Shown in pieces: positions 56,111 through 64,000 of a DNA stretch of 64,000 bases. The stretch covers positions 21,001 to 85,000 of the forward strand of contig PTFA01000542.1 of the NCBI GenBank assembly GCA_003342895.1, in the 5' to 3' direction. The position numbers were made by a program, and so were the translations under genes. Source of the stretch: Casuarius casuarius. Its lineage: Eukaryota > Chordata > Aves > Casuariiformes > Casuariidae. The stretch's first letter is position 1. Each line of letters starts with the position of its first letter. Under the pieces are notes generated by a model. That model searched no databases. It saw nothing but the letters and a program-made list of their open reading frames with translations, and was not told the origin of the DNA.

Positions 56111-59100
56111 TGAAGTCTGAATCTCATGTCTGAACTCATCATCTTTCTATTCTGCTGCTGGAGAGAAGAATGCCGCACCTCTTCCTTTGGCTCTGCTCTG
56201 TTTTAATGTCAAGGAGAAGAGATACCTGCCACAGTACTTCTTCCTGCTGAAGGTTATCTTTAATGAATAAAAAGCATTTTCTTCTAAAGTAGTCAAGCTC
56301 CCTTGACCAGCACCTCCCATTCACATCCTTGTCTCTCTACCCTCTCTTACAGGTAGGTTTTTGTGCATGAGATGAAGCTTCTGAAAACCATATAAAATTC
56401 CCTGTGTGTTGCACCTTGTTGTGACATGTCATATTGAGTGGTGACAGTCACAGCAGTTGGTGTGATACGAAACAGCATAACAGCCTGATATATTGCATGA
56501 CAATGGTGTTGTGACGGCTCAGAGTTTTCCAGGGAAACTAGAAAGACAGAAACCATGTATCTGGTTATGTCTATCAGCATCAACGCTGCCTATCCAAAGA
56601 ACACCTTGTGACTTGCAGAAACACACAGGGATGTCTGTAATAGGGGTTTTAAATGACATGTCTGGTCTTTGAATAAGCAAAGGAAGTGGGAAGAAATCCA
56701 AATGGGGTAATCTAAGACATATCTACCCTCTGCTTCCCAGGGGAGAGCAGGAGATATGCTGTGTCCCCAGCTGGGCTAGATGTCACTTTTTGTGGGGGTC
56801 CTTCCAGTTCATGAGCCTGTGGACAAGAAGTCTTGCTACACCTTGTCCTGAACTAGTGAGCAGTATGGTGTCGGAATTGCTCTCATAAACTCTCCAAAAA
56901 AGTATCTGAAAGAGGAAGGTTTTCCCAGATGTTTGTGTTGCATGGTGTGCGATATTCTGTCCACATTGTTCTTCCTAAGTATAAGCAGCCTGAGTTTCAT
57001 TTCACTTTCCTTGATGCGCTAGCACAGTATGAATGTATTTATTATTGTGTAAATACACACACAGGCTGTCTGTTTTCTCTCTATGTCCCTTTGTTGGAAC
57101 CAGACTGCAGTGGGTCAGAGTCTGAAGAAATAGAGAAAAAAGCAATCAACAAAGAGTTACAGGGTTATGTCTGTATGCTTCTTCCTTCTCCTAGCAGCAA
57201 AGTCTGGGCAAATCCTTCTTATTCAGTGTAAAAAAAACAACTGAGGGTTGAGCAGCAATGTCTGCAGCACAGGCTTGTGGTGGTAGAGAGGTCAGAGTCT
57301 CTTCCACCCACAGGTCTGTAACTGTTCTCAAGAGAACTTGAGAGTGATTTCAGGGTGTATTTAAAAGACTAAAAAGCTCCCAATGCCAGTTAACTCTGTT
57401 GGAGAAGTTACAGTGACAGAGGCAGCCTCGGTTTATTCTTACATTGTTTTCCTCAGAGATTATTGCATCTTACTTCCTGAATATTATCACCCTTCTTGTA
57501 TTGCTTTGCTTAGGGACAATATGAGAGTCAAATGGAGAAGAGTGGGGGTCCATTTTCTGCCCTAAGGAGTCCTTGCTGTCTCCCCTCCCCACCCCCCATC
57601 CCCATGATCAGAATTAAAATAACACCCGTGGCAGAGAGCTTCAGGGAATCCTGAAATAGATGGATAGATAGCTCCTTCAGCAATTGTAGTGCATTCCCAG
57701 TTTTTACTGCCCTTTTTTCCTTCTGACTGCTCTCAGATATCACCACATGTGAAAATATAAATTCTCAAGGTTAAAAAAAAAAAAAAGACCAACCCTGCTG
57801 TGCTTGGAACTCGAACATCTCTTTTTCCCTTTGCTCTCTAAGTCTCTGTACTGATGCAATCAGGAATATTTTTCCCTCATAAGTGTTCCCTTTAGTTATC
57901 CTGCTACTCATGCAGACAGAGTTTTTATGACATGGTCAGAGCAGAGTAGAGCGCACAGTGGTCGATGTGCTAGCGGCTGGTGGCTGCTACTTCCCAGTCA
58001 TGCTCCCTGTGCTTCCACCCACAAGCAGAGCTAAACCAGGGAAACAAAGGTCCAACACTTTTGACTGAAGGCACTTAATATAAACAAGTTCCCTGGTGTT
58101 CAGGCACAGCTGTGGGCACTTCAGAAACTATAGTTGCCTTGAGGAAGTGTGTGAGGTGCTTTTTTTTTTCCTTAGGCCCTGTGTACTTGAGGATCTGGGC
58201 AGTGCTAGCTCAAATGGTGTTTGAAAACAGCAGGCTTAGCACCATTTCTGTTAAGTAACATAAACAGGGAATTTTTGCCCATCATCAAGTTTTACCTCAC
58301 CACTTTGACACTCTGTGTATCCGAAATAAAACACCCCTCTCCCTTGTGCTCACAGAAGTGATGTCCCCATCTTGAGGAAAAGGATCCTTTTAACGTGTGT
58401 GGTGTAGATAGCAGAGTTGTTCCTCCAGGTTTCAGCTATGTTGAATGGCTTCCTAAAAATGCCCTGATGTTGCATTGTACTAGTGAGACTGTGGGAAAGG
58501 AGGTATATGCAGCCCGCAGTCTGAGCTTTACACCAAAAGTATAGTGAAGACAACAAGACACAAAAATGGAAGTGATCTCTTACAGGAGACCTCTCACTGC
58601 TTTTATAAGTACTGTACAGAAGTGGGAAATTTTAGGAAAACTTTTCCCTCTTGTTATCTTGACAGAAGTATCCACATTTCCTTGAAATTTGGTGGTTTGC
58701 TTTTAGCAATTTTAGTTCTTTGTTAGTATTCTGCTGATAAATGACAAATTTTTCAGTTTAGGGAGAGAAATCAAGCCTATCAGTCCAGCAGGTTTTAAAT
58801 AAAAAACATAACTCTGTCTTCAGCTGAGTCTTTCTTCCCAGGTTTCGTATCATCAGTAGACGTTTAATTGAAAGTCTGTCATTTCAAAACAAGTCATAGA
58901 CAGAAGCCAGGCAAACAGTGGACTCTGCCCATGAGCTGAAGGAGCCCAGTGAAATACTGACCATCTAATTTTCAATATCATTTCAAGGTATAATTTATGA
59001 GTAAGAATAGAATAGAATTATAAATGCTCAGGAAGGAGGAAGATCATCCATGCAATTTAAGGTATGTATGTGATGTTCCACTTGTGTAGGAAAAAAAATA

Positions 59101-59603
59101 GATATGGATCTGTCTTGGAGCTGGTTTTCTCACTGGAAAAAGACATCGTGTAATGGTATCAGTAAGCCAGAATTATGCAATAGCTAAATGGACCTACTTC
59201 TTTCCACTGTGTTAATACTATGAGAGGGGAAGAAGAATCTATGAATAAACACACTTGCCCATTGATTTGTTCAATAAGGGGCCTGCTACAGATTAAATTT
59301 AAATGGAAGAGCTTTGCACTGGGACTTGATGAGTGGAAACAAAACCTCTTTTCTTAGTACCTGGTGAATGAGTGTATCCAATGGACTCTGAACATAACTT
59401 TGCAATTATCGATCATTTGCTTTGAATGCATCTAAATAGAATTTCCACCCTCTGGTGTGGAAACCACTCCTGTTTTAAGCTCATTTTGTAGGCTTTATCT
59501 ACATCTATATAGTACTTTAAGCAAGAAAGGTAGATTACTTAGAATATATTCCCAACACAACTTGTGAATAATGGAGATCTTGATAAGCTAAAAGATTGTA
59601 AAA
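56111..59603 (+). other. PAX5: PAX5 intron 6, segment 2
   Basis: Non-coding. It contains an A14 run (57773-57786), a T10 run (58160-58169) and a PU.1-like TGAGGAAGTG just at the line 58140-58149. Open frames of 60-100 codons (for example 56929-57231 plus) are unrecognised. Nothing else nameable. Confidence 0.8.
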
Positions 59604-59858
59604 GGAGTCAGGATCTTCACAGTGATGCCTGGTAGCAGTACAGGAGACAGTGGGCAGTGTTACTTAAATGGAAATAAGAGTGGTTCTGCCTAGATGTAAG
59701 GAAACACTTTTTTACTTATGTCAGTTTTCAAGGCCCCACTGGTTAAAGCCCTAAGCAACCGGGTCTGAGCCTGTAGCTGACCCTGCTTTGAGTGGGAGGT
59801 TGGGCTAGATACCTCTGGAGGCCCTTCCCAACTGGAATTATCCTATGATTCTATGATT
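59604..59858 (+). mobile_element. CR1 LINE 3' end
   Basis: Starts with AGTCAGGATCTTCACAGTG, contains AGATGTAAGGAAACAC, then CCGGGTCTGAGCC, GACCCTGCTTTGAGTGGGAG, GTTGGGCTAGATACCTC and GGCCCTTCCCAACTGGAATT, and ends TCCTATGATTCTATGATT. This is the classic 3' region and octamer-type tail of sauropsid CR1. The stretch normally between the GAAACACTTTTTTAC part and the TTCAAGGCC part is shortened, so the copy has an internal deletion. Forward orientation, 5'-truncated. The best evidence in the window for a bird or close relative. Confidence 0.93.
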
Positions 59859-60649
59859 TCCTGCTGCTTGCTGTGTCATTCCAGCTCTTATGATGTGACT
59901 TAGTGAAACTTTTGTACAGTTGCAATGGAAAATGTGAAAAGTGTAGCTGGGGGTGTGAGAGCAGAGACTAATTCACACAGTGTATAAAATGAGATGAGGA
60001 GCTATCTGGGATGAAGGGCCTTTCTCCATCCATTAACTGTACTGCAGTAGCAGCCTAAACAATTAGCTCAGAGTAGATACTGGATTTGCAGAAGAATGCC
60101 ATTATTTTGGAAATACTGTCCGGTCTGGGTTGGTGATGATATCATTTGTTCAGCAAGGATGTGAATGGAACAGCCCACCAAAATAATTGTATGATGACCA
60201 CAGAGCAGTTGTAGAGCTAAGCCACTTCCAGAAGAAAAAGCCAGTTTCAAAAATCTTCTCTAATTATCTGAATAGTGGCTGCTTGAAAGTCTGGGGACAG
60301 CAGAATTTGCTGAAATTAAAAAAAAATTTAAATCTGAAATGAAAGAAACTCTTATGTTAAGAGAATGGCTTAACTTGTTGGAGGAAAGTATCAGCTCTGC
60401 TCCTCTCATCTTGAGAATATAATTAAATAACAGCAACCACAAAGAAACAGAGGTTTTCTTTGTTCATTCTCCATATTGCAAGAGTCGGCTCCAGTCTCAC
60501 ATCTGACACTGACTTCTGAGTGCAGTCCGGACAAGCTGCATACAGACACATGTTCAAAGAGCTGTAGGATAATTAAATATTCAACAGAAGTTGGAAGTTA
60601 AGGTGGGAATGAGGGAGTATCTAAGGCCTTCTTTTGCCTTTGAAAATTT

Positions 60650-60795
60650 TCCTAATCTTTCTATACTCCAGTTTTTGCTATCTGTGAAGTGGGAATCATC
60701 TAACTTGCCTTCTTTATGGCAATGTTGGGAGAGGTTTAGCCTGGTTACCTCTATGGAGTTCTTTGGGATCTCAGAAATGTATACAGGGGCATGAT
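60650..60795 (+). repeat. MIR-type SINE relic with sauropsid 3' end
   Basis: CTAATCTTTCTATACTCCAG, GCTATCTGTGAAGTGGGAATC, then GGAGTTCTTTGGGATCTCAG and AAATGTATACAGGGG match CTTTCTGTGCCTCAGTTTCC, CATCTGTAAAATGGGGAT, AAGCGCTTTGAGATCTA and GATGAAAAGCGCTATA. Confidence 0.65.
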
Positions 60796-61421
60796 TTAGG
60801 GGGCATGTCTACAGTTTGTTGAAGTAAGGTGATCACTTTCCAAAAGTGGTGCTGAATGGTGCCAGACAGAAAAAACGCATTTATCAAGTACTGTAAGGAG
60901 TGTTTGACCAATTATAAAGACCTGGTTAAATAATTAAAACACATAATTAAAGCAAAGATAAAATTAAAGTAAACAAGAAATTGTCATCAAATTATGTGGT
61001 TGATGAATGTTTTTCAAGTATTGCCAAGCCTTGAGGTTTTGTTGAAATACACTATTGGGAATTTGTCTCAAAGCCACAGATCTCATAGCCACATTTTCAT
61101 TAAAGAGAATTTTCTCCGGTCCTTGTGATTATAGAGAAAAGCTTGAAAATATGACCCCAAAATACACTGCTGACATAAAAAAAGACGGCAGAAGACCAGT
61201 TGTCAGGGTGGTAAAGATGTTCTGTTCGTATAAAACAATGGTATTCCCTTCCAGTTTTCTGAGGCTGTTTTCTGATTATGTTTTAGTTTTTGTGTCTTTA
61301 AATACACCTCTGAAGCACCCACAGTTCTTCAGTGTAGCTAACACTTAAGCAGCAAAATGATGATTATTACAACAGTAGCATCTTTGGTTGAACCTGTCTT
61401 TCTAAAAGAAAATGTTTCACT

Positions 61422-61431
61422 GAAACTGAAA
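61422..61431 (+). promoter_or_regulatory. IRF/ISRE-like element
   Basis: GAAACTGAAA fits the IRF consensus GAAANNGAAA, inside GTTTCACTGAAACTGAAATG. Single motif, no supporting context; could be chance. Confidence 0.25.
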
Positions 61432-64000
61432 TGTTTCATGTAAGCCTGCTATCTTCGATGGCATTTTTTCCACACAGACTGTGGGTGTCATCCTGCTTGT
61501 TAAGGTGCAAAGTTTCTTTATCTTGAATGAGCATCCTATAAGTAACACACTCTTTTGGCAGCCTAACTCTGTATCACTGGCCTTAGGGTTGTTTCCCATC
61601 AGTCCATTGGTTTGGAGGACTTACCACATAGCTCTGTGCTTTTCTAGGCTCCTCTATCTCACGTAAAAGAGTACTCAAAATGTTTTTGTAGTTTTGTTTT
61701 CTGCATTGGTGTGAAAACAATTTCTGACATTTCTAAGTTATTTCTGTGAAACAGAAGAGTCATACAGAAAGGTGTGGTAGGAAGAGTGTCATCTGTAACG
61801 TGTGGTCTCTTTTGGTATTTAGCCATTATCTTCTGTGGATCCACTCTTTTTATCTGTATAATAAAGACATTATTATGGAAGGATTTACTTGATGATTATC
61901 TCTTAGACAACATTTGTGAATTACCTTCAGATAGTTCATCTGAAAGTGTTACAAAAATACAAATATTATTTTTATATTTCTGCACAAGTCATCTCAGGCA
62001 TAAGAGTAGTCAGTGCACTGGATTTAGAACCTTTGCAATACTGATGTAAGCTTCATAGACAGTACCTGTGTGCCTTCATATTTCTGCTAATATTCTCGTT
62101 GGGGAAATACTTGACAATGCTGCTAGTTGCATTTTCTTTTATATTGTTGCAAACCAGGTGCTTCAGTGGAAGAGGTAGAGCCACCATAACAGAGGATTAC
62201 ACACGCTTTCTCCTTGTATGGCTGAAGTTGTTATTGTTGTTGCTAAAAGTGTCTAATTCCTTTCTGAATCCTAAGAAGCTGTGTGCTTCAGTAACCTCTG
62301 GTGACAATGAGTAGCATAAAGTGATTATGATGTGTTGGATTTCATTAAAAAAAAATCTGCTTTTTCCATCAGTGCTGAATGCACTACCTTATAATCTAAT
62401 TGGGTTCCATTTATCTTTGCATTATGTGTGGAATGCTAGAGACTTCTGATGACTAATTATTTGATGAATTTAGCCTAGTTTTTTGTTATTGTTTGCAAAC
62501 TGTACACAAATGCTTTATAAGTGGAGGAATCCCTGATGTTTTCTGAAGATACGTGTCTGCCTCTGGGCCATAGCACATAGCTTTTGAAAGGTCTTGTCAT
62601 TCCCAAGTACAGGCAAATCTGCACTGAGGTCCTCAGTAGCTTCAAATAACATGAGTTCTCAGAAAATTCGGTAAAAATTTTATGTCAGATGTGTCAGAAA
62701 CCCCACTCAGTGCCTCTCTGCAATTTTACACAATCTGGCCTGTAGTGTAGGCTTCACTTAACTTATCATAAGGCATCAGAAAGTCTAAGCCAGTTGTGTA
62801 GTCTCCTTCTACAGCCAAGAGAGAGATATTCCTCCTGAGCTATCACCCTCAGTGCTGGCTAAACCAAAGAGCCCAGGGAACGTGTTTGCTGCTGTGTTCT
62901 GGGTAGATATGAGCAATGGGAGGGGGAATTGTCTTTGTCAAATCTAAAAACAGGCTACAGTGAAAAGATGAGAGCTCAGAGAGGAGAGGTGGATGGGTGG
63001 AGAAAGTCAGATATTCTGTGAAGACATCTGTAAGAGTTAGAGAGGGCCTCACTGAGACAGGAAGGTGGGTAGATGTTGTTCACAGCAACCACACAAAGCA
63101 ATGGGGGGAACTCTTCCCTGAGAGTTTTGTTTCCATTTCCTTCAACCTGAGGTGACAGCTAGTCTTCTGCAGGCCAAGATTTTAGTTGGATGTGGTGGAG
63201 GCATGTCTGAAATAGATCTGTATTTGTGGGGTGACTACATGTCACATTTGATACTGTGAGAGGAAAGAGAATACTGAGGTGATCATTTTATTTGTATGGG
63301 TGGGTGAGAGTATTTAAAGAGAAGAGCGTATGGGAAAGGAAAAGGAGGCGAGAACAGCTTTGTCTGAATCCATAACAAAACTGAGAGGAGAAAATGAGGA
63401 GATGCTCTCAGAATGAGGAGGAAGACCGGGAGAGGACAAGTTACAGGAAGTCAAGGGAAAATAATATTTCAAGAAGAGTGTATTTGCATAATTGACTGTT
63501 GAAGGTGACTGAAATGTCAAGAAGATTAAGATGTTATGCTGGTTCTAAACAACAGCTAGGAAGAAGTTCCTGTGGACTTTGGCAGGAAGTTTCTGTATTC
63601 TTCAGTAAACCAAACTAAAGAAGTGCCGGGATGAAAACTGTAGGAAGGAAACCACGCAGAACTTGTGAAAGTACATTTGACCAGCAGAGGTTGAAGAGTG
63701 GTAAGGAAGGCAAGTGAGATCAAGAGTATTTAGTTATTTTATTCTGTATCATGGAAGAAGCTAAAGGATATTTATATGTGAGAAGAAAGAAAAATGAGGT
63801 GTTGAAAATAAATATATGAAGACAAAACTTGCAAATCCTAGCAAGATCAGAGATAGGCTGTCACCATTTTTATGCTGTCACTGCTTATTCAAAAGTTTTT
63901 TATTTGCCTACTGAGAGTGGAAACTGGAAATTATATCCAACAGTGACCTTAATTTGCTGGAATGTATATCTCTATTTCCTTGTTTTAGGCTTTAGGCAGG

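Larger units (their letters stand above)
59859..64000 (+). other. PAX5: PAX5 intron 6, segment 3 (continues beyond window)
   Basis: Non-coding to the window end. It includes a MIR relic (60650-60795), an interferon-response-type element (61422-61431) and a long purine-rich, GA-biased stretch (about 62880-63700). Exon 7 is not reached. No gene seen. Confidence 0.8.

Noticed and set aside
63990..64000. Possible exon 7 acceptor at the window end (TTTTAGGCTTTAGGCAG)
   Set aside because: The following bases run out and do not start codons for TTEYSAM, so no exon can be supported.

Overview
The window is vertebrate chromosomal DNA holding the central part of one gene, PAX5 (the BSAP paired-box transcription factor of B-cell commitment and midbrain-hindbrain patterning), on the + strand. 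Four coding exons can be placed to the base: exon 3 (1677-1874), exon 4 (6704-6768), exon 5 (9401-9529) and exon 6 (46835-47010). Their lengths (198, 65, 129 and 176 bases), intron phases and protein match PAX5 exons 3-6 of other vertebrates. They differ from the PAX2 and PAX8 paralogues between the paired domain and the octapeptide. Everything else is intron: the end of intron 2, introns 3, 4 and 5 (4.8, 2.6 and 37.3 kb), and the first 17 kb of intron 6. Exons 1, 2 and 7-10 lie outside the window.

The organism is most likely a bird. Two LINE fragments are of CR1 type, one ending in the sauropsid CR1 3' tail (ATTCTATGATT). There are no Alu, B1 or L1 elements. Transposon load is very low, and the remaining repeats are old: MIR-type SINE relics and palindromic elements of kinds common in turtles, crocodilians and birds. 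In chicken PAX5 lies on the Z chromosome, so this may be Z-linked. A slowly evolving non-avian sauropsid is not fully excluded. Scattered N calls (1637, 1740, 1770, 1775-1776, 31295, 54902-54957) indicate a draft assembly.

Layout: 1-1676 is the end of intron 2. 1677-9529 carries exons 3-5, which encode the end of the paired domain with its RED subdomain, the linker, the octapeptide and a basic nuclear-localisation stretch. 9530-46834 is the giant intron 5; in mouse this intron carries a B-lineage PAX5 enhancer. 46835-47010 is exon 6, the partial homeodomain. 47011-64000 is the start of intron 6.

I found no second gene, RNA gene, CRISPR array, viral insertion or new genetic system. The points most worth checking are a compact EBF1/E-box/EBF1-like cluster in intron 5, an AT-rich repeat-poor block with three TAATTA sites and a PU.1-like site, an open reading frame running past the exon 6 donor, and several PAX5 amino-acid changes relative to human around exons 4-5.
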